The notes under the pieces: model-generated | Seen by the model: the letters and a program-made list of their open reading frames with translations, nothing else | Told to the model about the DNA's origin: nothing | Database searches by the model: none | NCBI RefSeq assembly: GCF_047948215.1 | Contig: NC_134464.1 | Coordinates: forward strand, 3,234,001-3,298,000 | Direction of reading: 5' to 3' | Length of the DNA stretch: 64,000 nucleotides | Origin: Lycorma delicatula | Taxonomy: Eukaryota > Arthropoda > Insecta > Hemiptera > Fulgoridae | Shown here: piece after piece, positions 37,306-49,262 of the stretch | How the letters are laid out: each line of letters begins with the position of its first letter | How positions within the stretch are numbered: position 1 is the stretch's first letter | Position numbers and translations under genes: made by a program

Positions 37306-37785
37306 GTTCGTTTAAAGTTTTTCAAGAAAAGATGTTTTTGTATTTTTTCTTTTTATTATTTTTTATAAACTTTTAATTCAATTTATAAAGGTTTTTTATC
37401 GTTGCGGAAGCGTTTTAAGATTCAGTTTAATGTTGCGTAATTACAGTGAATGTACGGTCACGATCGAGTGAGAAAATTCAATTTTTATTTTTTTAAGGTA
37501 CAGAAATACTGAATAATAATAATTATAAAACTTGTCTATAACTGGAAAAATAATTATAAAATTCTTTTTTATTTAACTTTAAACTGTGGATTTTAATTCT
37601 TATGTAGTGAATAGCACCTGGTAAAAAGTTGTCACATTACGTGTAAATTACTGAAATTCAAGCTTATATTTATGTACAAACAGTGGCGTGTGTAGGTGTG
37701 TGTAAAAGTGAATATATGTACGTTACACAGAGTGTCCAAGGAGGTGTAGACCAAACTTAAGGGGCTTATTCAGAACATCAAAAAA
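37306..37785. other. No feature recognised
   Basis: AT-rich sequence between a repeat and a LINE remnant. Confidence 0.45.
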
Positions 37786-37789
37786 AAAG

Positions 37790-39260
37790 ATTTACCGGAG
37801 GTCATGTTATTAACCTCGGCATATTACATCTCTCAGTCGCCTCGCCCCAAGATGCCACCGATGCAAATGCCACAAGCGACATTCCCGTCGGTGTAACGAT
37901 TACTGAAACTAACAAAACACATCTCTAGTCTCAAGCAACACTGAAAACTACAATCGTCGAAGGAAGTGAATCGCCTACCTACCCGAAAGGTAAAGCGAGT
38001 CGATATGGACACAAACGCTGTAAAACATAAAAAAAGCAGAAAACACGAAAATAAAATCAATAACAAAAAAAAGTACGCAGGAACTCCCTCCGCAATTAGT
38101 TCCCTAGCCAATTATTGCAGAAATTCTGCAACCACAGACCATTCGGCTCGGTCCTTTCAGTTTTGACTGATGTCAAGCGTTGCTCCGACGGTATCCAGTC
38201 GACAAATTACTGCGGTGGCGCACCCGTACAACACATGGAAGACATTGTCCTGCACCCCACACGACGGGCGCAGACCCGAATCCACCAGGCCGAACCCAGC
38301 CAGTCTACCCCTGAAGACCCGTGACCGGTAAGAAACTGAGTTACGTACTTGTTAGGGGAAACCCATGAGGCGCCCCGCAAGCTTCTAATGTCTGGGAAGA
38401 GATCGTGCGTATGTCGCCCATGAGTAGTCTCATCCCATCTAGCCTGCCATATAGCTTAACCGTGTCGCTCGATTTCCCGAATCTTTTCGGAAATCAACTC
38501 GTCCAACTTCCTAGCATCATACCGCTCCTGTTTCTCAAGAGCTGGAATATCGATCGGTTTCATTCTCCCGATCGCCAAGACCGGCTCCCGTGACCGTCCG
38601 GCAGCTACTTGTTACCGTCAAAAGTAATAGTCGTTTGGCCCTCGATAATATATCTCTATAACTACGGAATTTCATCCTATCCGCTCAAACTGGCGCAGCT
38701 TACAATTTAATTGCTTCACACACGCACACACACACGCTTAGGGCCCTAAAATTGATACTCCGATTCGGATCGACTACACGTCGGATCCCAAAAAAAGACA
38801 CTACAAGATTTTTCTGCGACGTATTGAAAGCGCCTCTTGAACTGAAATTTCTCATCAAGATAGAACCAGACGTACTTCTGAACTTTATTCGACGGCCTGA
38901 CATCGATACTCGAACTCGCCGACTCTCCGCCAAACGGCCTTTAAGGAGCATCATCGTGGTGTTGTACCGGTTAAAAGTCATCTTGTGCTGATGAGCCCAC
39001 GACTCAAGCACCCTGCATGCGCCAGCGGCCCTGAGCTCGACCTCCCTCCGCGTGCATCCTTCGATCAGCAGAAGCCCGTTGTCCGCGTAGACCACCACAA
39101 GACACTCGCGGGGCAACCTCGGCTGTAGAAGAGAGTCGAACTCCACCACCCACCAAAGAGGACCCGACACACCGCCTTGGGGACAACCTTTAGACAGCGT
39201 CTTTCCTACTTCACGGCTGCCCTCGCAGACGACACACCCCGACGACTGAAATAACCTCTC
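37790..39260 (-). mobile_element. R1-like LINE fragment, reverse transcriptase core to C-terminus
   Basis: From about 39190 on the minus strand: SGPLWWVVEFDSLLQPRLPR, then ECLVVVYADNGLLLIEGCTR, where YADN stands for the catalytic YADD of reverse transcriptases. Next come RACRVLESWAHQ-type text (AAGACRVLESWAHQHKMTFN), TTMMLLKGRLAESRRVRVSM and SGRRIKFRSTSG. After frame changes, a Cys-containing tail lies near 38330-38170 (FLPVTGLQG region), and the end near 37833 reads CGICIGGILGRGD. The loss of the second catalytic Asp and many stops mark it as dead. Confidence 0.75.
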
Positions 39261-40985
39261 AACACCTGCAGTTCATTTTCATCGCATCCCTGCCTCTGTG
39301 ATTGGAAAACGGCATAGGGTCATCGCAGATTGTTAAACGCTCCCGAAATCTCTAGGAAAATCCCCGAGACGTACTGACGTTCTGTTCACAGCAAAAGGAC
39401 TTATTTTATCTAATATAAAATATTTTGATAAAACTATTATTTACAGAGGTATTAGTTAAAAAAAATTTAACGGCCACCGTTTTTGAATTTTTAAAAATAA
39501 GTTTTTTTAACTTATTTATTTTCTAGATGTTTTAGGTAGGGTGCGTCAAATTTCATTAAAATATCTCGATGCATTCGTAACATATGAACTTTTATCGAAT
39601 AAAACTCAAAATACAGACCGAGGGAAAGTGAAGCGAGATAGGAAATTATTCCTCGTGAACGTTTTTGCTTATTTTGATGATCAAAATCGGTTCCTTAAGA
39701 TTGGCCTACATAACCTGGTATACATAAATAAATAAATAAATATTTGAATTCATTTCACCTATCGTAGGTCTTGAAAAGAAATAGACTTATTTCCAGCGTT
39801 ACGTGTAAAAAATATTTTTCTTTTTTGTTAATTATTACGTAGAAAAGATTTATTTAACTTCAGTTCTTTTAAAAAATAAAATGTACGTACATAACCTTTT
39901 GCATCGATTAGATTTTAGGTTTGAAAATATTCTATAAAATCGTCAGTTTAATAAGATATCGATTTAAAAATCGTATTACTAAAGACGGAAACGAATTTTT
40001 TATTAAACTTTTAATATGACAAGTACATTAAATTAAAAAATTCCTTTTAGCGGAATTAATTGTTTTAAGGTTATACTGCTTACTTCATCATTATTTTACC
40101 TTCTTTTTAATATCGACTACCACTTCGGTGTATTATAGTCTTATAATTAATTTTATTTTTATTACTTCTTCCTGTTTTCGTTTTTATTAATTTTTTCTTC
40201 TTAGTCGTTTAGAAATAAATATTTCACTTCGCCTTATATGTTTTTACCTCGTAAAAAAAAAAATAAAATCAATAACTTCAACGTAAATAAATACACGAAA
40301 TAAAATTCAGTCGCAAAAATACAGTTAATTGCATTAAAATATTTTAATAACTATTTATCTATTACTCTATAAAAGTACTGTTAATGTAGTTTTTTTTGGA
40401 ACCGCGCATTATAAAATGTAAAACTTTTAACTTTTATTATCTGTTTCGCGGCTGTATTATAATTAAAAAACTGAAAATGAAAGCGATGATGAAACAAATA
40501 ATAAATAATGCACGGTCCCCGCTACATGGAAATATAAACTTAGCCGGGAAACCTTCAGGAATTTTTAGAAAAAATCAAAGAAAATAGAAAATAATTTCAG
40601 AAAGGAATTTTTGTTACCGATTTAAGTTTAGTAATGTTATTTATTTACCAAGTATTTTTTAAAAAATTAACCCCAAAATATATGCGATATACTTTTTCGG
40701 CGTCTGGAAGAGGCCGTCACCCTCTTCCAATCACCTCTGAAACTGCGTGCATCAAGCGGTCGTTAACTTGTCCTGTTTTTACTTACATTCCCTAATTACC
40801 TTTTTTTTATATTAAAGGAGGAATATTCAAAATTGCGGTTAATTTTTTCACCGGTGAAATTTTGACAAAAAGTTACCGTTGAAAAGTTTAAAGGTTGTTG
40901 TTAACCGTTTCCTTGTAATTTCTGTCAAACATCTTCAAACGGTTGTTTTTATTTTAGATAATTAATCGCTTTTTAAACGGCATCT
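39261..40985. other. AT-rich stretch, no gene recognised
   Basis: It contains a perfect hairpin at 40705-40729 (TGGAAGAGG / CCTCTTCCA, 7-nt loop). The short open frames at 39541 and 40396 have no motif. Confidence 0.45.
40705..40729. repeat. Perfect inverted repeat, 9-bp arms, 7-nt loop
   Basis: TGGAAGAGG and CCTCTTCCA flank CCGTCAC. No gene lies nearby to interpret it. Confidence 0.65.
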
Positions 40986-40989
40986 AAAA

Positions 40990-42670
40990 AGATTTTTAAC
41001 GAGCAGCGGTTAGATATAAACGTACACCCGGGATTAAGTCGATTGAAAAGAGGTAGAGATTTTTGTGATGTATATCAAAAACATTTTAGACCGGGCAAAG
41101 GCAGTGACTTCGCACAAAAGGAAATCGGCATAACGGAATTATTAAGATAAGGAATTTTCGGTTTTCGCTGAAAACCTTTTTATCTTCCGGCGCTACTTCG
41201 ACTCAACAGTAAAACTTTGATCGAGAGTTGTGAGAACGGTGGTTGTGATACATCTGTATGTTCTTTGCCCGGATCTTCTGGTCGAAGTAAAAGCGTTTCT
41301 GCAGCAAACGATACGTTTGAATCCTCGATTTCGTTTACGCAAAATAACACGATTACTTATTTTTGTTATAAAGACTAGTTTTTTAAGACGGATATTATGC
41401 GGGTTCACAAAGTCTTACGAAATAAGTTATCCTTAAATTTACTCGAAGATATCGGTGAAACTTTTAAAATTTTGTTTTTTGATAGTCGTATAGCGTCAAA
41501 ATTCGAGCCTGAAGCTAGTAAATGCTCTTATATCATCGATCGTGGCTTTGCACCGTACTTTGATGGCAATCTGAAAAATTAGCTGCGTTCTTGTGTTATA
41601 ATGCGGTTTGCTTTAATGAAATCTTAAATAAAATCGTGCGGAGGGGTCAAATGTGCGATTTTTTTCTACAGAAACAAATAAAGTACGAAAAATGTATTAT
41701 AATACTATATTTTTGGAAAGTCCACTGTTCAACATATTTTCAACGGTTTCATAGAAGGTATCTTCCTTCTAGATGAAAACAAAATATTACAAATATCTAT
41801 GGACGTACCAAATGTGAATTTAAGCTTTTTAGAAATGTTCAGCGATTAGCCGAGAGAGGCATGTCCTGAAGGAAAGGGTTCGGTGAGTACTGGTGTTTGC
41901 GGTTTACATGTAAATGGAGCCGTGAAACCACGAATTGTATCGGTCAAATGGAATATTCACACATTTTTATGAGATCTTTACTTCTCGCTTAATATAGCCC
42001 AGCGCGGTGTCCGGAAGTTACCTCGGTCACAGGATATAACAATTTCCTTTAAAATGCAGCACGACTAGGCGGTTAGAATGTGGAACGACGTAAAGAAATT
42101 TATTGACAAATCGAAGAAACATCAATCTAAGCCGTACACCGTTGTAAAGACAGATTCCTAAAATGTAAATTGGCATTTTACAAATCGATTTCGTCTGACT
42201 GCGAACTCGTTTTAAGGCAGTTTCAGACCCAGATCCTCTTGATTTTCACATCGTAACACGTGTTCGAAACTCGCTTCGATTGATCATACCGACAGAAAAT
42301 TTACGTAAATTAAAGAAAATTGATCTTTCATTTCAAACTATTAAATATGTTAAACAAATAAAAACATCGGAGAGTGCCAAATTTTATTAGTCAAACTGAT
42401 CACAATACTGTTGAACCAAGTCCTTTAAAATATAAAGTTTGTGCGGAATGTATCATCATTAGATCCAGCTGAACTTGGTCGAGACAAAATGAATTGTTTA
42501 TCGGCAGCGTTATGCGGAGTTACAGATTTAATGAAAATGTAGCCGAAGAAAAAGCTAAGAAACTATATTCTTCGCTATGCGTGGATGCTAAAGAGTTCTA
42601 AGTAGCGAGTTAAAATATTTTCACCGGATACTGTAGAAGATGACAGTAAAGAACTGAAAGATAAGAGGAA
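40990..42670 (+). pseudogene. Transposase-like pseudogene (hAT-like family carrying a MDGPNVN-type motif)
   Basis: Broken + strand frames in collinear order: FCDVYQKHFRPGKGSDFAQK (41069 on), MRVHKVLRNKLSLNLLEDIG (41397) to YIIDRGFAPYFDGNLKN (41582), then NEILNKIVRRGQM, HIFNGFIEGIFLLDENKI, and KILQISMDVPNVNLSFLEMF (41781-41840). After these come VCGLHVNGAVKPRIV, VKWNIHTFL, and later pieces to LSAALCGVTDLMKM and DTVEDDSKELKDKRKSDHF. This order (GLAPYF, SFNE-type, RGQM, ISMDGPNVN, CGLH) matches proteins found in several copies in insect and fish genomes and thought to be transposon-derived. Several stops and frameshifts make it dead. The family name is from memory and uncertain. No terminal repeats were identified. 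Confidence 0.6.
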
Positions 42671-43237
42671 GTCAGATCATTTTTTTCATCTGTTTATAAT
42701 TATAATTACAATTATATTTGAAGTGACGGGCTTCCATTTATTATTTTTTATATTAATCCCTAAGAGTATGTAATTTCCTTCACTTTTTTTATATTATTTT
42801 ATTGAAATTGAAATTAAAAACTTAATTGAAAAATAACCTTGAACAGAATAGTGTCGGATAAAACGTATACGATTAAGAAAAACAGAAGACAAGTTATGTA
42901 TAATTTACGTTACGCTAAAAGTGACATCTTGTTCTACTAAAAACTGCTGCTTATGTCAGATATGTTTTATAACCTTTAAACCTTACCGTTGGGACAGATC
43001 CATGTTACTCGTAATATATTACTCTTATGTTTTTTTATCGGATTTAACATGTTATATTACTTTATTTCTTTTGTTATAGTACTTTGCACGTGTAATATAA
43101 TTTGTTTTTTTTCTGAATTTTAATCTAATTTTTTCATCACGTTACTTTTATGTTCTTAGATGAACTCGTTTTATTCCTTAATTTTAATAATTAATCTTAT
43201 GAAACTATTTAATTGTTCTTATTACTTTAGGTAAATA
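42671..43237. other. AT-rich stretch, no feature recognised
   Basis: Only A/T-rich sequence up to the TA target dinucleotide of the next transposon (43236-43237). Confidence 0.5.
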
Positions 43238-43471
43238 CACTGCGTTCGGAAAGTTGCCGTGTACTGTATTATGGAAGTGTAATGATGAAACTTTCTTAAT
43301 TATTACTTTATGTTTTTATTTCGTTATTTTGTAGATACGGATATTACAATAACCGGAATAATTTATAAAAGGTGTTGAAAATGACCTTCTCTAACACCGA
43401 TACAACACTGCTCGCGTATCCATTTGTTTTTCAACAGTAACCGGCTGATGTGCTGGAACGTCTCGTACGTT

Positions 43472-43574
43472 CGCCGTTATTGCGGTGACTTTACCGCAAT
43501 AACGGCGGTACAGTCAGATTGCGTCAATAATGGCGGTTACCCAGATCGCTGTAAAGTCACCGGAATCTGGGTAA
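43472..43574. repeat. Complex of interlocking inverted repeats inside the transposon remnant
   Basis: Three perfect pairs: CGCCGTTATTGCGGT (43472-43486) with its complement at 43493-43507 (15-bp arms, 6-nt loop); TTACCCAGAT (43537-43546) with ATCTGGGTAA (43565-43574); and GGTGACTTTAC (43484-43494) with GTAAAGTCACC (43551-43561), which overlaps the first pair and gives an alternative fold. It interrupts the region coding for the transposase C-terminus. Confidence 0.8.
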
Positions 43575-44258
43575 GTCAGATTGGGTGATCGTGCAGGCCG
43601 CAACCTCTCGAAACGATTCGTTCTCCGAAGATATCTTGTAAAAAAAGATCATCGATCGTTTGTTAGCTGTGTGCGCTGAGGCGCCATATATTCGGGAACA
43701 GCACGATAACGATCGCCGTTAACTATTTTCAAAAAAGATTCGACCCGCACTCCGATTTTCGCTTCGCGTAAAGTTCGTTCGTATAATTTACGGGGGTTAG
43801 TTGTCGACCGCAGTCTTGTATTTTGTCAATTAATATACCTTTCCGGATGAAACAGCACTTCATCTGTAAAAACCGTAATGTCTGGGACACCTACGGAATT
43901 CTGGTCGATAAAACGTTAAAACTATCGGCAATAATTTAGTCTTTTGGGGTGATCTGTAGGTTTCAGTTTGAACCCGCATTACTTAGTAGGGAAAAAATTC
44001 CAGTTCTTTCCTGGAGCTTTACGCGCGGTAGCAAGTATATCCGCGTTATCTTGCCGTTGTGGTAATTTACGGGTCGACTTTGATGGATTTTCGGCCGTAG
44101 CATCCGAAATATCAAGCGGCTTCTGTTCGTTTAGTTTAGGCGGTTTTTCGTTTCGCTCGGTGTCCTGTTGTCCGAAATTTTTCGATAAGAGTTTGAACTA
44201 AATTGCGGTGAGGAACAGAAGTATTTGGAAGAAACTTTTCAGAAAACTTGTGCTTCAC

Positions 44259-44273
44259 TAAATCAGTATACTT
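44259..44273. repeat. Left copy of a 15-bp target-site duplication
   Basis: TAAATCAGTATACTT, identical to 45485-45499. It flanks the inserted LINE. Confidence 0.85.
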
Positions 44274-45484
44274 AGCTTAGGAGGATAGCTCGAAAGGATT
44301 ACGGGCTGTCGGGCCGTCATTTGTACATGGTATACCGGGGAGTTTTCGAAAGTATGACCTCTGACGCGGCGTCCGTTTGGGTGCATAGGTTGGAAAGAAA
44401 TCGAGCACTTATTCAAAATCTAAGGAGTGCCCAGCGTAGACCCTTAATTGTATGCACTGGTGTTTTTAAAACAACCTCCTACGAGGCTACCACTGTATTA
44501 GGAAAGGCTCCCCAATCGATTTGGTGGTGAAAGTTCGGGCGGCCATGTGGAAGTTGCGAAGAGACAGGGAGGCCGAGGTACTTGGGATGCGGTTTTCAGC
44601 CGGAGCGGAACGGTGATCTCAATGCACCGGTTCTAAATTTCGAACAGTTGCCCATCTCCCGCCTTCGGAGGCTTTACAGCCTCGCGATGGAAGAATGGCA
44701 CGCCAGGTCTAAGGGAAGGCCCTTGTATAGATTTATACAGGATTTGGGGGGTATGCTTCTCCTTTGTTTTTAAGGGCAACGGGAGCCCGAATGCTCTACA
44801 ACCGTGTAAATTTAAACCAATATTTGTTTCGGTTCCGCCTCGCAGCTGACGAGCTGTGCGTTTAAGGGGAAGTCCAGTCGAACGAACACATGATGTTTGA
44901 CTGCCCAGCTCTTGTGGGGGGGGGGGGGGGCTAGAACTCAGGCAACCCTGGAACTTAGAGGTCAAAGGGAAAATTGGCCACTCATAAGCGGCGAAAGCCG
45001 CATTGTCTAACCGTGTAGGAGTTCCTTGATGCGGTTTCTTTGTTCAACCGCATCAGTAGTTTACCTAAGGGAAAAGACCGCGCTGCTGGAGAAATCTAAC
45101 CGAGAGAAATGACTGGCTACCAGCCAGATTAAGGTTCCAAGCGCTTTAGTGGTGGACTGGTACTTGCTGGCATTCAGCGGCCTAGGCGTGGCAGCGAATC
45201 GCTGTCTTTGACGAAATAAATTAATTATTGATAGTCATATATGTTTTAGTAGTTGACGGTGTGAGGCTACCCGTTTTAGTGATTTATGACAAGTAGGCGA
45301 GGGACACGCAATCGAGTGGTGTATGGTACCACGCTAATTCCGATCGCGCTTTTAGGTTAGCTCTAGGAGCTAGTTAGGTCACTGATCGCTAAACTGTTTC
45401 GTGGCTCAGTTGCCGTTTGTGGCACAGTCTTATGCTTTAGGACGACCGAATGGGTGGTGGCGGGAGAAATGCCAAGCAAACCGA
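44274..45484 (+). mobile_element. 5'-truncated R1-like LINE inserted in the transposon
   Basis: Identical 15-bp duplications border this 1211-bp insert. From 44321 the + strand reads MYRGVFESMTSDAASVWVHR, LERNRALIQNLRSAQRRPLI and CTGVFKTTSYEATTVLGKAP, the post-RT region of R1-clade ORF2. Then NAPVLNFEQLPISRLRRLYS, PLYRFIQDLGG and, after a frameshift, a C-terminal Cys/His segment around 44850-44925. A 15-nt G run lies at 44916-44930. The 3' UTR fills the last ~300 bp and the copy lacks a poly(A) tail. Stops and frameshifts show it is inactive, but it is less decayed than the other LINEs. Confidence 0.8.
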
Positions 45485-45499
45485 TAAATCAGTATACTT
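45485..45499. repeat. Right copy of the 15-bp target-site duplication
   Basis: TAAATCAGTATACTT, identical to 44259-44273. Confidence 0.85.
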
Positions 45500-45755
45500 G
45501 TCGTCTTCACGAAAGACGTGTTCAACTAGAAAAACGCGTTCTTCTGTCAGAAGAACCGTTACTTTTCTCATATCTATCTATTCCGATAAACGAAACGGCA
45601 CGAAAGGAAATGAAGCACATTCAACAACTGACGTCTTGGCTTATTACTGAGTAACTTCATACGAACCCTCAGGGCGACCAACCTAACGCCGAAAGAACAA
45701 AATGCTTTGCGTAGTTCTGAAGCGTACTGCATAGCGACTTTTCGAACGTACTGTA

Positions 45756-46060
45756 TTATTTTAAGGGAACTTTTTCCTTGTTAGATTCATTTATTCTTTA
45801 AAGATAGCAATAGTACAATTAGATTATAATTTGTTTATTTTATTGTGAAATAAGCAAGGTTTAATCGATTTTTCTTTTACGTCTTTCGCTATTGACATTA
45901 CTTGAAAGATAAGTTCGCCTGCGTGAATGTAAAATAAACTGGTCCTACGGGAAAATAAATAATTTTTTGTTTTTTAATTTGTTTTCAAATGTAGTTTGTA
46001 GAAGATCTGCCGCTCAGATTAATTTTAGATGTTGCGTTGGCTTTGGACGGGTCAAGAAGA
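45756..46060. other. No feature recognised
   Basis: AT-rich sequence between a transposon and a SINE. Confidence 0.45.
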
Positions 46061-46062
46061 CT

Positions 46063-46185
46063 TCTTGGCGTCTCGGGTTCGAATCCCGGTCAGGCATGGC
46101 GTTTTCACAGACGCTACAAATCATTCATCGCATCCTCTGAAGCATTACCTAACGGTGATCCTGGACCTTAGACGGCAGACTACAT
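46063..46185 (+). repeat. tRNA-derived SINE, 3' part
   Basis: It begins TTGGCGTCTCGGGTTCGAAT followed by CCCGGTCAGGCATGGCG, then GACGCTACAAATCATTCATC, GCATCCTCTGAAGCATTACC and CTAACGGTGATCC. It matches the minus-strand SINE at 10475-10612 through the B box and tail. The A-box half is missing. Confidence 0.7.
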
Positions 46186-46284
46186 GATATTTCTCTTCAC
46201 AAAATGAGCATTGTCTGCCGAAAAAGACACATTGTTAAAGCGATTTAACTTTTCACATTTTTATCATTTAACTTTACATTTCAG

Positions 46285-46503
46285 ATGAATCGCTGTAGGT
46301 TAAGTTACGGAAATGAAAAAAGGGTTTTCTTTGTGGAATCCTTATTTTATGGAGTGTCGCAAGGTTCCAGGATTAGCCAGATTTTATTCTTTATTTATGT
46401 TGTTGTTACGCCTCTTCATATAATACTACTGGTAAAAAGTAGTACAGCGGTCGTTAGGGTTCACAGTTTAACGATTCAAGAAGTAAGCCTTTTATTCGTT
46501 TAA
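46285..46503 (+). mobile_element. LINE reverse transcriptase scrap (GVxQGS motif)
   Basis: The open frame contains ESLFYGVSQGSRISQILFF followed by IYV, matching the GVPQGS-LGPLLFLIYIND motif of non-LTR reverse transcriptases. The preceding KRVFFVES fits the strand before it. The rest has no recognisable content. It is a short fragment of undetermined clade. Confidence 0.5.
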
Positions 46504-47597
46504 TATTGCCCGCCGTAAAAATTACCTTTAATAACTTTTATCAGAGACAATCTACTTGTGAAATGGAGTAAAAATCGGTTCTTTTTTCCAACCGTCCGAT
46601 ATATCTTTATTTTTACTTGTTAGGCGATCGTTAGAATCGCTGAATTTTTAATTAACTATGAAATATTTATATCGGGAATATAAATGTATATTTTGAATCG
46701 TTCCGTTTATCTACATTTTTGTATAAATTTATTTCTAAGTAGATATCGCTTAGATATAAGTTAGAACAGATTACTTAACTGAAAACAAAATAGTGAGATG
46801 CGCTTAATATCTCAGGCAGAGATATTAAGAGCGACTTTATATTTCGATTCTCTGATCTGTAGGGAAGCAGTTACGGATAAGGGGAATAACTTTGCATGAA
46901 TTACAAAGCAAAATCTGCACACCAGTATAACAACTTCGAGTCGAAACAGAAACATTACGATAGCTGAAAGCTAAGAAATAGGAAGGGATAGAGAATAGAA
47001 TAGAATAATAATGTACGAGAGAAGGATGAAAGGGATTTTATCCTATCTTGGAAGCGTCCTTACCGGCACACCGAGACGCAAGCCGGATTCATTCTCACCA
47101 TTGCGACTTAAATCTCTTCATTTACACTCCTTACGTCATTTTAGTTCTAATTATGTCGCTCAGATTTTATTTTCTGGAAATAATTTTCCTGCGCTATTCG
47201 AGTTCAATCTTAATAAATTTAATTCTGAAGATAAATATTCTCTAAACCTGACGGATAGTTTGAAAAAGGTTACGCCGAGTCGCTAAATAAGATTAAACTG
47301 AACTATACTGTTCGAAATAAATCTTTCCTTTTATTTTTATTGACGGAGAAATAAATTTTACTATATCCTATCGTAATAACTAATAAATAGGTGAATTAAA
47401 AATCGTTCATCAAAGCGTTAACTCTTTAAAAGATAAAACCGGTACTTAGTAGATTTTACGAGTATAAGTCCGGGTGTTGCTTTGAATGACATCGCTGTGA
47501 GGTTTTTAAATTTTCATTTACTTTTAATCGTGTTCACTTAAAAGTAAGATAGATAAAACTCTATTTGGTTCTTAATATTCTTGTATGGCTTTACATA
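46504..47597. other. No gene recognised
   Basis: A 91-codon + frame (47011-47286) contains SYLGSVLTGTPRRKPDSFSP and a Ser/Leu-rich stretch, but I do not recognise it. The rest is AT-rich. Confidence 0.4.
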
Positions 47598-48894
47598 CAG
47601 GTGGCCGGAAAGTCACCGTACCCCCTAAAATCAGAAATAAAAGTTTGTAATAAGTTATAAATGAAAAATGCGCTACGATAATGAATTATATTTTTTACTT
47701 GATACATAGTATTAATTTAACGGTCCAGCGGGTCTGTGTGTTTGCTCTCATTGTTGCGCGCACAATTCTATATGTCGCCACGTCCTCTGTGACATGCGAC
47801 ACAGATGCATTTCTGGTGTTACGTTACGGAAGACGTCCCTCACAGCGTCACGCAATTCTTCATTTGCGGTGTAGCGACGTGCAGCTACGTGTGCTTTGAT
47901 AATTCTTCATAATGAATCGTCTGGTGTGGTGAGATCAGGACTTCGTGGTGGCCGTGATAACGGAACAGCTGACGCTGGAGTAGCGCGACCGATCCTACGT
48001 CCTGGAAATTTTCATTCAGAAACGTGCGACTGATAGAGTAAAACTTGTAGGTGCTCCATCCTGCTGCAGCCGTACTCGTTCCACGAGATCCTTCACTTAA
48101 CCGTGCCTCCAACATTTCTAAATAAGATTGCGCTGCGCGTTCACTGGCCCGTCAAAAAAATAAGGACCAAACAAATGACCGGCTGTCATTCCAGCCTATA
48201 TTATGACGTGCGTTAAATTCTTTCAAATTCTTTCAATCTTTCAGAATCTTTCAAATTCTGTCTCGTAATAAAGATTTTCTTTCGCGTGTAATAAAACATT
48301 TACGGCATGTGAACCACGGTAGACTGGCACATTCGTCAGTAAAAAGCGCTTTTTCACGGTGCACTGCAACGGGAAAGTTTTCTGATAAAGTTCGGCAGGA
48401 TGCAGCGCGACGTTCCATCTGACAGTTTATTGATGAATACCGCACGAAATGACCTAACTTTCAAGTTTTTTCTTTTTTTTTTTTTGTTTACGAGTCGATT
48501 TCATAGGGGATTGTTCAACGGAAACTGCTACAGTAGCACATGTTTCTAACCGCGTTAACTTCCGTCCGCTCCGCTGCCTATCTTTAACACTGCCTAATTC
48601 AAACGCACGTTTTTCTCTAGCCGACATTGTTGCTTTTCGTGGTGGCGGTTTATTGAAGCGTTGCCGAAGCATATCGCTAATTAGCTTCGTTGTTTGATTC
48701 GTACGATGTCGTTCATCAACCCATACGCTTGTCACTAACTGCTTCTCGACGTTGTAACTACTCGTGTCAGCCATTTTAGCACAACTTTCTTTTACTCAGA
48801 GTGTGTGACGTTGTAAAAAAGTGTTGCCAACCGACCCGAACGAAAATACCGTACGTTTTTTTTTTTTTTCGTTAACTTAAAGGTACGGTGACTT

Positions 48895-48899
<5 letters not shown>
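47598..48899 (-). mobile_element. Tc1/mariner-superfamily transposon with terminal inverted repeats, dead
   Basis: Left end CAGGTGGCCGGAAAGTCACC (after TA at 47596-47597) continues to CGTACC. The right end on the reverse strand carries CCGGAAGTCACCGTACC. The transposase starts on the minus strand at 48774 (MADTSSYNVEKQLVTSVWVD), with a helix-turn-helix region NQTTKLISDMLRQRFNKPPP, the GSVKDRQRSGRKLTR hinge, and SPMKSTRKQ. Later broken frames include CRILPNF-like and FLNENF, and a degraded third catalytic region near 47930 (RSPDLTTPDD in a shifted frame). It is about 1.3 kb. The outermost bases of the right end are lost where a (TC)n microsatellite begins. Confidence 0.75.

Positions 48900-48977
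<78 letters not shown>
48899..48977. repeat. Compound (TC)n(TG)n(TA)n microsatellite at a transposon end
   Basis: About 35 bp of TC, then about 20 bp of TG, then about 22 bp of TA. It starts directly at the right terminal repeat of the 47598-48899 element. Confidence 0.9.
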
Positions 48978-49262
48978 GACAGAGCTCTATTTCTTATCTG
49001 AAAACTACAATTTAGTCAATTAATTTAGAGCTTGACAGCTACTAAAGGGTTAATCGACATTTTAATTTTAGATTCGGTACTGTCCGGTGATGAAAAGCTT
49101 ATTTGAATATACATTAATTTAATTGAAGCTCATTAATGTTTTTCAAGATAGACCCGGTTCATACCTTATATACCGACTCTGAAATTGGTAATTAAATTCT
49201 GTTTTTAAAGTTTTGTCTCTAAGTTATTGTAGTATCTTTGATTACGTGTGAGTTATTGCGTT

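Larger units (their letters stand above)
43238..45753 (-). mobile_element. Tc1/mariner-superfamily transposon interrupted by a LINE
   Basis: The ends start CACTGCGTTCGGAAAGTTGC (left) and CAGTACGTTCGAAAAGTCGC (right, reverse strand), each flanked by TA (43236-43237, 45754-45755). The minus strand encodes an insect-type transposase: LLTEERVFLVEHVFRED, then (across the inserted LINE) VPHRNLVQTLIEKFRTTG, PLDISDATAENPSKSTRKL, LKPTDHPKRLNYCR, FIDQNSVGVPDITVFTDE, NPRKLYERTLREAKIGV and near the end SPNLTYPDS, the degraded third catalytic region. Frames are broken. Without the 1211-bp LINE and one 15-bp target copy the element would be about 1.29 kb, normal for the superfamily. Confidence 0.85.

Noticed and set aside
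38700..38991. + strand frame 38752-38991 as a gene
   Set aside because: It is the antisense shadow of the LINE reverse transcriptase on the minus strand.
44916..44930. G15 run as a regulatory quadruplex
   Set aside because: A single homopolymer inside a dead LINE; more likely slippage or a sequencing or assembly artefact.
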